From NCBI GenBank assembly GCA_902801175.1, contig CADCHF010000009.1, positions 32,495-96,494 on the forward strand: a DNA stretch of 64,000 nt. The letters are read 5' to 3'. Of this stretch, positions 42,909 through 52,644 are shown piece by piece. Position numbers and translations under genes: made by a program. The stretch is from an uncultured Coriobacteriaceae bacterium. GTDB taxonomy: Bacteria > Actinomycetota > Coriobacteriia > Coriobacteriales > Atopobiaceae. The notes under the pieces were generated by a model that searched no databases, was not told the DNA's origin, and saw only the letters and a program-made list of their open reading frames with translations. Every line of letters starts with the position of its first letter. Within the stretch, counting starts at the first letter, position 1.

Positions 42909-45566
42909 ATGAGGGAGTACCTTTCCTCAGCAAGTGACGTGCTTGCCGAGGTAAAGACCGATGCCTCAAATGGCATCACCGCCGCTGAGGCCGCGTCCCG
43001 TCTTTCGACGTATGGCCCCAACAAGCTGAAGGAAGCCGAGAAGGATCCGCTGTGGAAGCGCTTCTTCTCCATGATGGCCGACCCTATGGTCATCATGCTT
43101 ATCATCGCCGCTGTCATCTCGGCAGCGACGGGCATGGCCCAGGGCGAGGCTGACTTTGCCGACGTCTTCATCATCATGTTCGTCGTCGTGCTCAACTCCG
43201 TGCTTGGCGTGGTGCAGGAGTACCAGGCCGAGAACGCCCTTGCTGCCCTGCAGGAGATGAGCGCGGCCCAGTCCAAGGTCATTCGCGACGGCCGCCAGAT
43301 CACGGTGCCCTCTGCCGAGCTCGTTCCCGGCGACATCGTGATCCTCGAGGCCGGCGACGCCGTTCCTGCCGACTGCCGCATCATCGAGAGCGCCTCGATG
43401 AAGATCGAGGAGAGCGCCCTTACCGGCGAGTCCGTCCCGTCCGACAAGATCGCTCAGATTCTTGGCCTCCCCGCAGGCACCGATGACGTGCCCCTGGGCG
43501 ACCGCAAGAACATGTGCTACATGGGCTCCACCGTGGTGTACGGCCGCGGCGTGGCTGTGGTCGTTGCCACCGGCATGAAGACCGAGATGGGCAAGATCGC
43601 CGACGCCATCGCACAGGCCTCCGACGAGCTCACCCCGCTGCAGATCAAGCTCAACGAGCTCTCTGGCGTTCTCACCAAGCTGGTCGTGGGCATCTGCGGC
43701 ATCGTGTTCCTGGTTGGCATGTTCCGCAATGGCGGCCTTGCCTTCTTTAACGACATGGGACAGGTGCTCAACACCTTCATGGTGGCCGTCTCGCTGGCCG
43801 TTGCCGCCATCCCGGAGGGCCTGGTCGCCGTCGTTACCATCGCGCTTTCCATCGGCGTCACCAAGATGAGCAAGCGCAACGCCATCGTCCGCAAGATGAA
43901 CGCCGTCGAGACGCTGGGCTGCACGCAGGTCATTTGCTCCGACAAGACCGGCACCCTCACCCAGAACAAAATGACCGTCGTGCGTCACTACTCCGAGGAC
44001 ATCGACCGACTTGTGCGCTGCATGGCCATGTGCTCCGACGCCAAGTGGGACGTGGCTGCCCAGGAGGCCGTTGGCGAGCCCACCGAGGCCGCGCTCGTGG
44101 CAGATGCCGCCAAACTTGGCTTCATCTCGGGCGACCTCGACGCAGCCAACCCGCGCGTGGGCGAGGCGCCGTTTGACTCCGGCCGCAAGATGATGTCGGT
44201 CGTCAACCTCTCGCCCATGGGCGATTACGTGCAGCACACCAAGGGCGGCCCCGACGTGGTGCTCGCTCGCTGCACCAAGTTCCACACCGCCGAGGGCGAC
44301 ATCCCCATGACCGACGAGATTCGCGCCAAGATCATGGAGCAGAACAAGGCCATGGCCGACGACGCGCTGCGCGTCATGGCTGCCGCCCGCATCAACCATG
44401 GCAAGACCGCCCCTGAGAGCTACGCTGCCGCCGACCTCGAGAAGGACATGGTCTTCATTGGTCTGTGCGGCATGATCGACCCGGTTCGCCCCGAGGTCAA
44501 GGACGCCATCAAGGAGGCCCACGAGGCCGGCATGAACGTCGTCATGATCACGGGCGACCACATCGACACCGCCGTGGCAATTGCCAAGGAGCTTGGTATC
44601 GTCGAGAGCCGCGAGGGCGCCATCACCGGTTCTGAGCTCGACAAGATCTCGGACGAGGACTTCCTCACCCGCGTCGAGCAGATCAACGTCTACGCTCGCG
44701 TCCAGCCCGAGCACAAGACCCGCATCGTTGACACCTGGAAGAAGAAGGGCATGGTCGTTGCCATGACTGGCGACGGCGTCAACGACGCTCCTTCCATCAA
44801 GCGCGCCGACATCGGTGTTGGCATGGGCATCACCGGTACCGACGTCACCAAGGGCGTTGCCGACATGGTGCTGGCCGACGACAACTTTGCCACCATCATC
44901 GGAGCTGTCGAAGAGGGTCGCCGCATCTACGACAACATTCGCAAGGCAATCCAGTTCCTGCTCTCGTCCAACCTTGCTGAGGTCATCTCGGTCTTCGTCG
45001 CGTCGCTCATTGGCTTCACCATTCTTGAGCCCACGCACCTGCTGTGGATCAACCTCATCACCGACTCGCTGCCGGCACTGGCCATGTGCATGGAGTCCGC
45101 TGAGCCCGACATCATGCGCCGCAAGCCGCGCAACTCCAAGGACGGCATCTTTGCCAACGGCATGGGTCTTGACACGCTCGTGCAGGGTGCAGTGATCGCT
45201 ATCCTCACGCTCGTCTCCTACTTCATTGGCGTGCGTTACGCCGAGGCTGGCGCAGAGCCCCATCTCGTGGGCATGACGATGGCCTTCCTGACCCTCTCCA
45301 TGGTCGAGATGTTCCACTCGCTCAACATGCGTAGCCGTCGTGGCTCGGTCTTTGCCCTGCCCACGCAGAACGGTTGGGCTTGGGGTGCCTTCGCACTGTC
45401 GCTGGTGCTCACCTACATCGTCATCGAGACTCCGCTCTCCAACCTGTTCAACTTTGCCGAGCTTGACATGATGCATTACGGCATTGCCATGGGCCTCGCC
45501 ATCTCGATCATTCCGATCATCGAGATCTACAAGGCCATCATGCGTGCAGTTGAGAAGAACGACTAG
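42909..45566 (+). CDS. P-type cation ATPase, calcium-transporting type
   Basis: An 885-residue P2-type ATPase. The N-terminal cation-ATPase domain precedes the first membrane pair. The actuator loop has ALTGESVPSDK (TGES). The ion-site helix reads AAIPEGLVAVVTIALS (PEGL). Asp345 in DKTGTLTQNKMTV is phosphorylated. KGGPDVVL, MITGDHIDTA and MTGDGVNDAPSIKRADIGVGM are the nucleotide and hinge motifs. The last six helices contain SSNLAEVISVF and WINLITDSLPALAM, with ligands typical of SERCA/PMCA-like pumps. It most likely exports Ca2+ (or Mn2+) at the cost of ATP. GGAGGAAGCT precedes the ATG. It appears monocistronic, with its own terminator. Confidence 0.92.
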   Translation: MREYLSSASDVLAEVKTDASNGITAAEAASRLSTYGPNKLKEAEKDPLWKRFFSMMADPMVIMLIIAAVISAATGMAQGEADFADVFIIMFVVVLNSVLGVVQEYQAENALAALQEMSAAQSKVIRDGRQITVPSAELVPGDIVILEAGDAVPADCRIIESASMKIEESALTGESVPSDKIAQILGLPAGTDDVPLGDRKNMCYMGSTVVYGRGVAVVVATGMKTEMGKIADAIAQASDELTPLQIKLNELSGVLTKLVVGICGIVFLVGMFRNGGLAFFNDMGQVLNTFMVAVSLAVAAIPEGLVAVVTIALSIGVTKMSKRNAIVRKMNAVETLGCTQVICSDKTGTLTQNKMTVVRHYSEDIDRLVRCMAMCSDAKWDVAAQEAVGEPTEAALVADAAKLGFISGDLDAANPRVGEAPFDSGRKMMSVVNLSPMGDYVQHTKGGPDVVLARCTKFHTAEGDIPMTDEIRAKIMEQNKAMADDALRVMAAARINHGKTAPESYAAADLEKDMVFIGLCGMIDPVRPEVKDAIKEAHEAGMNVVMITGDHIDTAVAIAKELGIVESREGAITGSELDKISDEDFLTRVEQINVYARVQPEHKTRIVDTWKKKGMVVAMTGDGVNDAPSIKRADIGVGMGITGTDVTKGVADMVLADDNFATIIGAVEEGRRIYDNIRKAIQFLLSSNLAEVISVFVASLIGFTILEPTHLLWINLITDSLPALAMCMESAEPDIMRRKPRNSKDGIFANGMGLDTLVQGAVIAILTLVSYFIGVRYAEAGAEPHLVGMTMAFLTLSMVEMFHSLNMRSRRGSVFALPTQNGWAWGAFALSLVLTYIVIETPLSNLFNFAELDMMHYGIAMGLAISIIPIIEIYKAIMRAVEKND

Positions 45567-45603
45567 GTTGGCCCAGGGGCTTAGCTCCTACATATGTGCG
45601 TTC

Positions 45604-45637
45604 GTGCCGGCAGGACTTTGGTCTTGCCGGCACTTTT
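45604..45637 (+). terminator. Terminator after the Ca2+-type ATPase
   Basis: GTGCCGGCAGGAC (45604-45616) pairs with GTCTTGCCGGCAC (45621-45633) over a TTTG loop, followed by four T's. Confidence 0.85.
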
Positions 45638-45831
45638 CTATAGCGGGACATGTGCGTGCGGTCTTATGCCAGCACGTGCAAGAGACGATGGGCAAAGCAC
45701 GAGCCTCCACGCCTGCATGAGAAAGAAGCGGTGAGGTAGGCCGATTGCAGCTCGTTTGAGAGGATGTCGGTCGTCTGGCAGAGTTCGGGGCGCTATGATG
45801 AGCGTGCTTTGGGCATGTTGAAGGAGGCTAC

Positions 45832-47013
45832 ATGGCTAAGAAGGCAAAGGCACGGCGCGTGCGCGAGGTGCGGGCAAACAGGGCAACCGACACGCTTCCT
45901 GCGCTGGCTACGCTCACCGAGCTGCCCGCGTTTGACGACCTTGCTCCAAGCGAGGCGCAGCTGCGAGCCTTTGAGGACGCGTGCGGCAGGGCAGAGGCTG
46001 CAGGCGCCCAGCGTGACGAGCTGGCCCTTGGCTGCGTCGTGCGTCTCGACAGGGGCTTTCCTGCCATTGTGACCAGCGACGCAACGTTTAGGGCCGAGTT
46101 CTCTGCGAGGCTCACCAAGGGCGAGTTCTCGCGCGCTGCCGTGGGTGACTGGGTGTGTGCCCGTCGGCCGGACAGCCACGAGATGGGCCTGATCGAAGAG
46201 ATTCTTCCGCGCGAGAGCGACATAGCCCGCTGGAAGGGTGGGGCGCGCGGCGAGCGCCAGACGCTTGCGGCAAACGTCGACCTGGTAATTGTGGTGCAGC
46301 AACTTGGCGACAAGCTGGTTGACGTGGCGCGCATTGCCCGCTCGGCAGTCATCGTGCGCGATTGCGGTGCTCGCTTGGCCGTGGTGCTCTCTAAGGCCGA
46401 TCGCGCTGGGGGCAGTGGAGTCACGCGAGATGTCAGTGCCCTGCGTGAGGTGCTGGGGGGCGACGTGAACCTGGTGGTCACGTGGGCGGGCGCCGCCGCT
46501 GGGGCAGACACCGACGACATTGCCGCTGCGGCCAAGGAGCAGGGCGTTGCCTATGGCGAGAAGGGCGTCCACGAGCTTGTCCCCGCTGGTGTGATTGCCA
46601 TCGTGCTGGGCGAGTCGGGTGCGGGAAAGTCCACGCTGCTCAACGCGCTTCTAGGCCGCAACGTGCTCGAGACCGGGGCGGTGCGCGAGTCCGATGACGC
46701 CGGGCGCCACACAACGGTTACCCGTCGCATGGTCAAGCTGCCGGAGGGCGGCGTGATCGTGGACGAGCCGGGACTTAGGAGCCTTCCTTTGGTTGGGCAC
46801 GAGCGCGGCTTGGCCAAGGTCTTTCCCGACATTGCCGAGCAGGCGATGGCCTGCCGGTTCCGTGACTGCACGCATACGCATGAGCCGGGGTGCGCCGTCC
46901 TAGAACACGCCGATACGGTTGGATACGCGGGCCTTCGCCTTGAGGCATACCTTGCCTTGGCGTGCGAGATGCGCGCCTCTAGGGCCACGCTCGATCCAGA
47001 CGTGGTGATTTAG
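45832..47013 (+). CDS. rsgA: Small ribosomal subunit GTPase RsgA
   Basis: A 393-residue circularly permuted GTPase that assists late 30S assembly. The N-terminal basic tail and OB fold (about 60-140) precede the G domain, which reads in permuted order: the G4-like LSKAD near 190, the G1 loop GESGAGKST near 262, then G2/G3 GRHTTVTRR and DEPGLRS. The C-terminal zinc finger is CRFRDCTHTHEPGC. A strong GAAGGAGG precedes the ATG. It is about 40-90 residues longer than many RsgA proteins because of a charged N-terminal extension. It stands alone and ends at a perfect terminator. Confidence 0.93.
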   Translation: MAKKAKARRVREVRANRATDTLPALATLTELPAFDDLAPSEAQLRAFEDACGRAEAAGAQRDELALGCVVRLDRGFPAIVTSDATFRAEFSARLTKGEFSRAAVGDWVCARRPDSHEMGLIEEILPRESDIARWKGGARGERQTLAANVDLVIVVQQLGDKLVDVARIARSAVIVRDCGARLAVVLSKADRAGGSGVTRDVSALREVLGGDVNLVVTWAGAAAGADTDDIAAAAKEQGVAYGEKGVHELVPAGVIAIVLGESGAGKSTLLNALLGRNVLETGAVRESDDAGRHTTVTRRMVKLPEGGVIVDEPGLRSLPLVGHERGLAKVFPDIAEQAMACRFRDCTHTHEPGCAVLEHADTVGYAGLRLEAYLALACEMRASRATLDPDVVI

Positions 47014-47047
47014 GCCATCTAACTGCAAAAACAATGTTTTGCCACGT

Positions 47048-47081
47048 GGGGGCAAGCTCGTGAGGGCTTGCCCCCTTTTTT
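47048..47081 (+). terminator. Terminator after rsgA
   Basis: GGGGGCAAGC (47048-47057) pairs perfectly with GCTTGCCCCC (47066-47075) over an 8-base loop, followed by six T's. Confidence 0.92.
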
Positions 47082-47315
47082 GCGTTTGTGGACGCGCTGT
47101 GAGCGTGGCTCAACTCTTCATAGGACCAACACTCGCATGTCCATCTCAAACATGTGCCTTGTTCTGGGCGGTCACGTGCGTGCGAGCTGGATGCAAGCTA
47201 GCTGCAGGCTGGAACGTACATCAATTGAAAAACATCCCTGTTTGGTCTTTTCCCTCACGGAAAATCACCTCACCGGAAAAAACGACTCATGCCGTAGGCA
47301 TCTTTGGAGGTGACG
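47082..47315 (+). promoter_or_regulatory. Leader region of the Tad operon
   Basis: This stretch of about 230 bases is non-coding. Near its end two similar units, CTCACGGAAAA and CTCACCGGAAAA (47254-47281), are repeated at about 15-base spacing, and TTGAAA at 47225 is a possible -35. GGAGGTGACG at 47306 is the ribosome site of the first Tad gene. No known riboswitch consensus is recognised. Confidence 0.35.
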
Positions 47316-48023
47316 ATGAGGACACGTTTTAGGGTCATGGTGTCTTTGGCCTGTGCGCTTGCAAGCGTTGCTGGTGGGTTGGCCTATGCAAACGAGGTGC
47401 GGGAGCAGGCCGACCGCGTGCGATCGGACGCCATCGCCAGGTTTGGTGGTGATGTTGCTCAGCTTGTGGTGGCCGAGCAGCCACTGGAGGCGGGCGACGT
47501 TATCAGCGAGCGCAACGTACGGGTTCGCGACTGGGTTGCCGACCTTGCTCCAGTGGGGGCCATCTCAAGTCTGGACAACGCCATTGGGCGCGAGGTGCAC
47601 GTTCCCGTTGCCCAAGGCGCACCACTTACCGAGCTCAACTTTAGGGACGAGACCTCGCTTTCGGAGGTGCCCGCCGGGCACGTGGCGGTGAGCGTTCCGG
47701 TGTCGGACAAGCTGGGGATCTCGCGCGGGGTGAACAGGGGCGCACGAGTTAGCGCCTATGCCGTCGAGAACGGAACGCCCCAGCTCATTGCGTCGGACGT
47801 GCAGGTGCTCTCTGAGCTTGGAAGCGCAACAGGCGTCATTGCATCCCAGCAGATAACCATTGCCGTGCTGCCAGACGATGTCTCGGCAATCTTGGCGGCG
47901 AGCGCATCGGGCGACCTTCGCCTGGTGATACCAGCAGACGACGTTGACGTGCAACAAGACGAACAGGAGACGAGTGCGCCCGAGGAGCTGGCGCTCGATG
48001 AGGAGGTAGACGGCAATGACTGA
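47316..48023 (+). CDS. cpaB: Tad pilus assembly protein CpaB/RcpC
   Basis: A 235-residue exported protein. Residues 1-25 form a signal or anchor helix (VMVSLACALASVAGGLAYA). A SAF domain follows (about 45-110: LVVAEQPLEAGDVISERNVRVRDW in two halves), then the RcpC region VAVSVPVSDKLGISRGVNRGARVSAY. In Gram-negative Tad systems RcpC/CpaB associates with the outer-membrane secretin; here, in a monoderm-like lineage, it would act at the outer face of the membrane or in the wall. The ATG at 47316 follows GGAGG. It is the first gene of the Tad operon and overlaps cpaE by 8 bases. The acidic tail (DEQETSAPEELALDEEVD) is notable. Confidence 0.85.
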   Translation: MRTRFRVMVSLACALASVAGGLAYANEVREQADRVRSDAIARFGGDVAQLVVAEQPLEAGDVISERNVRVRDWVADLAPVGAISSLDNAIGREVHVPVAQGAPLTELNFRDETSLSEVPAGHVAVSVPVSDKLGISRGVNRGARVSAYAVENGTPQLIASDVQVLSELGSATGVIASQQITIAVLPDDVSAILAASASGDLRLVIPADDVDVQQDEQETSAPEELALDEEVDGND

Positions 48024-49407
48024 CATTTGGCTCGCATATGCGGAGGGCTCTGGCAGGCGCGAGTGCGTCATAGCCTTGCGTCGATTTGCCCCTGGTGCCG
48101 CAATGGTGTTTGTCGAGAGCGCTCAGGAGCTGCGGCGCCAGCTCGTGCAGGACGAGGAGCCAGGGACCGTTGGCGTGATCGTGGGCCATGCCTCGCAGGG
48201 TGTCTCCGACATGAACCTCGCGGCGGCCATTGCCCATGACGGAAGGGCAAAGGAGGTCGTGCTTGTTGCCCGTGGCGCGAGCGGGTCGCTGAGGTCCCGC
48301 GCTCGCAGGGCTGGCATAACGAGGGTCTTCGATGCGACTGTGTCACCTTTGGGTTTGGCACAAGAGGCCCCTGGCCTGCAGGAGACGGAAGACGCCGTCG
48401 AAACTGGACCTGCGGAGGCGGTCGGCGCGGAAAAGTTGCCAGCAAGCCTAAAGGTCGTGGATGGCGAGCGACCTGCGCCGGTAGCGCCTCAGGCGGATGC
48501 CACTCGGCCCCATGCCAGTGTTGCCAATGACGCCAGCCATCTTGAGAAGGCCGGCGAGTTGGCCAAGCGCAACAAGGAGTCGGCACCGGTGCTCACGGTC
48601 GCTTCGGGTCGAGGCGGTGTTGGCAAGACCTCGCTCGTGGCCATGCTTGCCAGCACGGCAGCCAGGTGGGGGATGGAGGTGGCCGTTGTCGACCTCGATC
48701 TTTCGTGCGGCAACTTGCACACATGCCTTGGGGTCCCCACGGCACCCGATATCACACGCATTGTTGTCGACGGGCATGTGAGCGATGCCTCTATGGGCAG
48801 GGCGAGCGTGCGGTGCGCCGAGCACCTTCACCTGTGGGGACCTTGCGGACGCCCCGAGATGGCCGAGGTCGTTATGCCCCATGTTGCAACGTTGATCTCG
48901 TACCTCTCTGCCCGTTTTGACCTGGTGCTCATTGACACCTCAACCACCTTCACCGATGCGGTGGCGCAAGCGGTGCAGTCATGCGACCGGATGCTTGTAG
49001 TCCATGACGAGCGTGCCGGGGCGGTTGCGAGCGCTGCGCGCATGAGTGCCTTGGCCGTACGGCTAGGCGTTGCGCGGACGCGCATTGTGAGAGTGGTCGA
49101 CCTTGCCGATCCGCGAGCCAAGCCCAACGCATTTGAGGGCAGGGCCGAGGTGGGGCTGGAGACTGCTCGCATGTATCGAGTGGTTGACGGAGGCATCGAG
49201 GCAGAGGAGCTGCTCACGTCCGGAAAGTCCTCCGAGCTTGTGGCAACCTCCTCGCAGCTGGCCGTTGGCGTGGCCTCGCTTCTTGCACAGTCCCTCTCTG
49301 AGCTGGGCCGACTTCCCGACAACGACATGGCTCGCAAGGCAGCCGAGGAGCGCCCGCGCCGTCATGGACTCCGGCTGTTTGGCGGACAGCGGAGGGAGGC
49401 GGTCTGA
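48016..49407 (+). CDS. cpaE: CpaE/TadZ-like ParA/MinD-family ATPase
   Basis: A 463-residue protein with an N-terminal receiver-like domain lacking clear phospho-acceptor context (about 1-110), a disordered linker rich in Ala/Glu/Pro (about 115-190), and a MinD-like ATPase domain. Deviant Walker A is SGRGGVGKTSLV, and the following DLDLSCGNL and VLIDTSTTFTD are the A' and B motifs. CpaE/TadZ proteins place the pilus apparatus at its site in the cell. The ATG overlaps cpaB by 8 bases, with AGGAGG 10 bases upstream. The stop overlaps the ATG of tadA by one base. Confidence 0.85.
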   Translation: MTDIWLAYAEGSGRRECVIALRRFAPGAAMVFVESAQELRRQLVQDEEPGTVGVIVGHASQGVSDMNLAAAIAHDGRAKEVVLVARGASGSLRSRARRAGITRVFDATVSPLGLAQEAPGLQETEDAVETGPAEAVGAEKLPASLKVVDGERPAPVAPQADATRPHASVANDASHLEKAGELAKRNKESAPVLTVASGRGGVGKTSLVAMLASTAARWGMEVAVVDLDLSCGNLHTCLGVPTAPDITRIVVDGHVSDASMGRASVRCAEHLHLWGPCGRPEMAEVVMPHVATLISYLSARFDLVLIDTSTTFTDAVAQAVQSCDRMLVVHDERAGAVASAARMSALAVRLGVARTRIVRVVDLADPRAKPNAFEGRAEVGLETARMYRVVDGGIEAEELLTSGKSSELVATSSQLAVGVASLLAQSLSELGRLPDNDMARKAAEERPRRHGLRLFGGQRREAV

Positions 49408-50726
49408 TGTCGGTCCTGGAGCGCGTGCGCGAGCAGGAGGCACTGGGCGTTGTTGTTGAGGAACGTCACGAGAGCAACGACCTCGTGGGAGAGCTCAAGC
49501 GTGAGCTGGTTGGACGCTTGGGGCTTGCGACCGTTGCCTCCATGGTGGCCATACCCGACATGCGTCAGGCACGGGCAGAGCTGGGCGTCACTTGCCAGGC
49601 AATCCTCAACGAGGAGCGCTACCAGCAGCTCTCTCCCTTTGAGCGAAAGCAGATAAGTGCCCGTGTCCTCGACGAGGTGGTGGGACTTGGCCCCATACAG
49701 CCGCTGCTCGACGACGAGTCGATCACGGAGGTCATGGTCAACGGGTGCGATGCCATCTACTTTGAGCGCGACGGCCTGCTACAGCGTGCGCCTCAGCAGT
49801 TTGAGACACAGGACCAGATTCTCATGGTGGTGGACCGCATCCTTGCGCCCCTGGGACGACGGCTGGACAAGAGCTCGCCACTGGTGAATGCGCGTCTGGC
49901 AAATGGCGATCGTGTCAACGCGGTTGCCGTCCCCATCGCAATCGATGGTCCCTACGTCACGATCCGCAAGTTCTCCAATCGGATTACCACGCTCGGGCGA
50001 CTCGTTAGCCTGGGGTCTTTGCCGGAGTGGTACGCGACCCTTCTTGGCTGGGCGGTGCGCAGGCGGCAGGACATTGCTGTGGCAGGAGGTACGGGGTCGG
50101 GCAAGACGACCCTGCTCAATGCGCTTTCGTGCCAGATAGACCATGGTGAGCGTGTCATCACGATTGAGGATTCGGCCGAGCTTCACTTTGATCCCAATGC
50201 GCATGTGGTGCGCATGGAGGCACGCGATGCCTCGATCGAGGGGACGGGCGAGGTGACAATCAGGGACCTTGTGAAGAACGCCCTGCGCCAGCGTCCCGAC
50301 CGCATTGTGGTTGGCGAGGTCAGAGGGTCCGAGGCCATCGACATGCTCCAAGCCATGAACACCGGTCACGATGGGTCGCTGACGACGCTTCATGCTGGTA
50401 CGGCCGAGGAGGCCATCCTTCGCCTGGTGCTCATGGCGCGCTTTGGGATGGACCTGCCTGCCTCGATCATCGAGGAGCAGGTGGCGACAGCGCTCGACCT
50501 CATTGTGATGTCTGCCCGTCGCAGCGATGGCTCGCGTCGCATTACATCGCTCTCGCGTGTGAGGCGTGCCGATGGTGGGGGAGTCGAGCTGGTGCCCATT
50601 GTTAGCTACGACCTCGTGCAAGACAGCTGGAAGCTCGAGCGTGAGCCGGACTTTGTGGCCACCGCGCTGGCGGAGGGTGCCCTGGAGCGTGAGGAGGTGG
50701 AAAGATGGCGGTCGTCTATCTCGTGA
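49407..50726 (+). CDS. tadA: Tad pilus secretion ATPase TadA/CpaF
   Basis: A 439-residue type II/IV secretion ATPase that powers pilus assembly. The N-terminal helical domain carries [16 protein letters not shown] and ITEVMVNG, typical of CpaF. Walker A is [15 protein letters not shown]. The Asp box [11 protein letters not shown], Walker [18 protein letters not shown] and His box [13 protein letters not shown] complete the catalytic set. GGAGG precedes the ATG, which overlaps the cpaE stop. It overlaps tadB by 22 bases. All motifs are intact, so the machine should be active. Confidence 0.95.
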   Translation: MSVLERVREQEALGVVVEERHESNDLVGELKRELVGRLGLATVASMVAIPDMRQARAELGVTCQAILNEERYQQLSPFERKQISARVLDEVVGLGPIQPLLDDESITEVMVNGCDAIYFERDGLLQRAPQQFETQDQILMVVDRILAPLGRRLDKSSPLVNARLANGDRVNAVAVPIAIDGPYVTIRKFSNRITTLGRLVSLGSLPEWYATLLGWAVRRRQDIAVAGGTGSGKTTLLNALSCQIDHGERVITIEDSAELHFDPNAHVVRMEARDASIEGTGEVTIRDLVKNALRQRPDRIVVGEVRGSEAIDMLQAMNTGHDGSLTTLHAGTAEEAILRLVLMARFGMDLPASIIEEQVATALDLIVMSARRSDGSRRITSLSRVRRADGGGVELVPIVSYDLVQDSWKLEREPDFVATALAEGALEREEVERWRSSIS

Positions 50727-51640
50727 TTTGCGCCACCTGCATGGGGTCAAGTGTGATGGTTGCCACCGGTGCGGGCAGCACGAGCCATGCCTCGGGATGG
50801 GGGCTCCGCACAGCTTGGCGCGGGCTTCGCGACGTCTGCTTTGCGCTGGGAGAAGTGCCGCCGGCCTCGCTTCTGGTCAAGCTGGAGTCATGGAAGTCGC
50901 TCTCCGACGAGCTTTCTCACGGCCTGCTGGAGCGTGGAATCGTTGCTGGGCGAAACGAGGCGTGTGCTGGGGCCATCCTTGGGCTCGCTGCGCTCTCGCT
51001 TGGCCTTTGGGCCTTTTCGGCATCGCCCTTGGGGCTCATCGTTGGTGTCATGGGGTCGCTTGTCGCGGTTCCCTTGTGGTACTCGTCGCGCCAGCGTGCT
51101 CGTGAGCGGGCGCTTATCGACGAGATGCCCGAGGTCTTTAGGACGCTCGCGATGGCTTTGGGCTCTGGCGAGACGCTCACCCAGGCTGTGGAGTACGTGG
51201 GCGTGCATACGCGTGGCTATGCGCGGGAGGCCTTTGTGAGGGCGGCGATGCGCCTTCGCTGTGGCGCCTCGACCGAGGAGGCAATGGCCGGACTGAGCCG
51301 CGAGCTCGATGCCCCAGGCGTGGGCCTGCTCACCACGGCGCTGGTCATTGCCCAGCGCACCGGTAGTCCTCTGCGTGGGCTGTTTCAGAGCTCGGCGCAG
51401 CTAGTGGAGCGGCAGGGCGAATACGAGCGGATGCTTGCCGTCAAGACAGCCCAGGTGCGCCTCTCGGTGCGTATCGTCTGCCTCTTGCCACTTGTGCTGG
51501 TCTTCCTGCTGTCGTTGATCTCGGTCGACTTCCAGCATGGCGTGACAACGCTGCCTGGCATGGTGAGCCTGCTGGTGGCGGCGGGGATGGATGGCTGTGC
51601 CCTGCTTATCATCAGGCATCTCATGAGAGGGGTGCTGTAG
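50705..51640 (+). CDS. tadB: Tad inner-membrane platform protein TadB
   Basis: A 311-residue membrane protein with a type II secretion system F domain (about 135-255: LIDEMPEVFRTLAMALGSGETLTQAVEYVG). Hydrophobic segments lie near 1-20, two around 85-125, and two at the C-terminus (LLPLVLVFLLSLISV and the following span). TadB and TadC together form the membrane platform turned by TadA. It overlaps tadA by 22 bases and is followed without a gap by tadC. Confidence 0.88.
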   Translation: MAVVYLVICATCMGSSVMVATGAGSTSHASGWGLRTAWRGLRDVCFALGEVPPASLLVKLESWKSLSDELSHGLLERGIVAGRNEACAGAILGLAALSLGLWAFSASPLGLIVGVMGSLVAVPLWYSSRQRARERALIDEMPEVFRTLAMALGSGETLTQAVEYVGVHTRGYAREAFVRAAMRLRCGASTEEAMAGLSRELDAPGVGLLTTALVIAQRTGSPLRGLFQSSAQLVERQGEYERMLAVKTAQVRLSVRIVCLLPLVLVFLLSLISVDFQHGVTTLPGMVSLLVAAGMDGCALLIIRHLMRGVL

Positions 51641-52285
51641 ATGGACTCTGGGCTGCTGAGCTATGGCCTGCTCATGGCCACGGGCGCATTTGGTGCGGCG
51701 TACTCCCTCTGCGGGGGAGGCAAAGACGAGGGACGGGGATTCACCCGAGGCATCCGTACAGGTGGCCCTGCAAGGATGCTCCAATTGGTGCCTGTGCTTG
51801 AGGGGGTCTTCAGGGGAGCGCAGGTGTCAAGGAACCGCGCCGAGTGCATTCGCCAGATGCCTGTGATGCTCGATGTGGTGACCCTTGGGCTCTCGGCGGG
51901 TCTCTCGTTTGACTCGTCGCTCGAGCTCTACTGCCAGCGCCACGACAACGTGCTTGCGCGTGAGCTGGGAGGCGCGATGCTCTCGTGGCGCTTGGGCACG
52001 CGTGGCCGAGAAGAGGCGCTAAGCGACTTGGCAAAGCGCCTGGATGTTGCGTCGCTCGACCGGTTTGCCGCAGTGGTGTCGCAGGCCCTGGCGTTTGGTT
52101 CGCCGCTTGCGGCAACTCTCGAGCGACAGGCCCAGGCAATCAGAGACGAGCAGCGAGCCCAGATGGAGGAAGAGATCGAGCGCGTCCCGGTGAGGATGCT
52201 CATTCCGCTTGGCACCCTCATTGTGCCCGCGATGCTACTGGCCATTTTGGGGCCGATTTTGGGGTCTTCCCTCGAGATGGGATGA
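51641..52285 (+). CDS. tadC: Tad inner-membrane platform protein TadC
   Basis: A 214-residue membrane protein, the second platform subunit. The T2SF domain spans about 65-190 (QMPVMLDVVTLGLSAGLSFDSSLELY... RFAAVVSQALAFGSPLAATL). A hydrophobic segment lies at the N-terminus, and the C-terminal helix is PLGTLIVPAMLLAILGPIL. It is shorter than many TadC proteins (about 280-300 aa). It starts on the base after the tadB stop. The gap of about 160 bases to the flp start is the only sizeable gap in the front half of the operon. Confidence 0.85.
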   Translation: MDSGLLSYGLLMATGAFGAAYSLCGGGKDEGRGFTRGIRTGGPARMLQLVPVLEGVFRGAQVSRNRAECIRQMPVMLDVVTLGLSAGLSFDSSLELYCQRHDNVLARELGGAMLSWRLGTRGREEALSDLAKRLDVASLDRFAAVVSQALAFGSPLAATLERQAQAIRDEQRAQMEEEIERVPVRMLIPLGTLIVPAMLLAILGPILGSSLEMG

Positions 52286-52443
52286 CATGTGAGGCTTGTC
52301 GACTGGTGAGGTGGACGGAGGTGCGACCTGCAGTTTAAAGGTGCTGGCTTTGAGAGAGACGAGGTGTGTCTATGCGGTTGAAGGGAGACATGGCGATGCA
52401 AACCACAGTTGAGGTCAAGGGCAATCAGGCAAAGGAGGCTGCT

Positions 52444-52644
52444 ATGCAGCGAGTGGCGACTATTGGTGCTGGTGCCGGAAGAAGCGCGCGCGAGATTCTC
52501 TCTGACGTACGTGGCCAGGGGACGACCGAGTACGCGATCCTCGTTGGCGTGTTGGTGGTGATTGCCATCGTGGCAATCATCGCATTCCGCGGCAAGGTCC
52601 AGGAGCTGTGGGATGCCATTGCCAATGGAATGAACTCGCTGTAA
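52444..52644 (+). CDS. flp: Flp-type major pilin
   Basis: A 66-residue prepilin. The cleavage site is RG|QGTTEYAI, with Glu at +5 and Tyr at +6 as in Flp pilins. A hydrophobic helix (AILVGVLVVIAIVAIIAF) and a short C-terminus follow; the mature pilin would be 42 residues. I prefer ATG 52444 because a near-perfect AAAGGAGG (52431-52438) sits 5 bases before it, giving a 24-residue leader. Upstream in-frame starts at 52390 and 52372 would give leaders of 42-48 residues. The product assembles into the Flp fibre after processing, but no prepilin peptidase gene is in the window. Confidence 0.88.
   Translation: MQRVATIGAGAGRSAREILSDVRGQGTTEYAILVGVLVVIAIVAIIAFRGKVQELWDAIANGMNSL

Noticed and set aside
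42966..45476. 836-residue minus-strand frame opposite the P-type ATPase
   Set aside because: Same kind of shadow; its composition mirrors the real gene on the plus strand.
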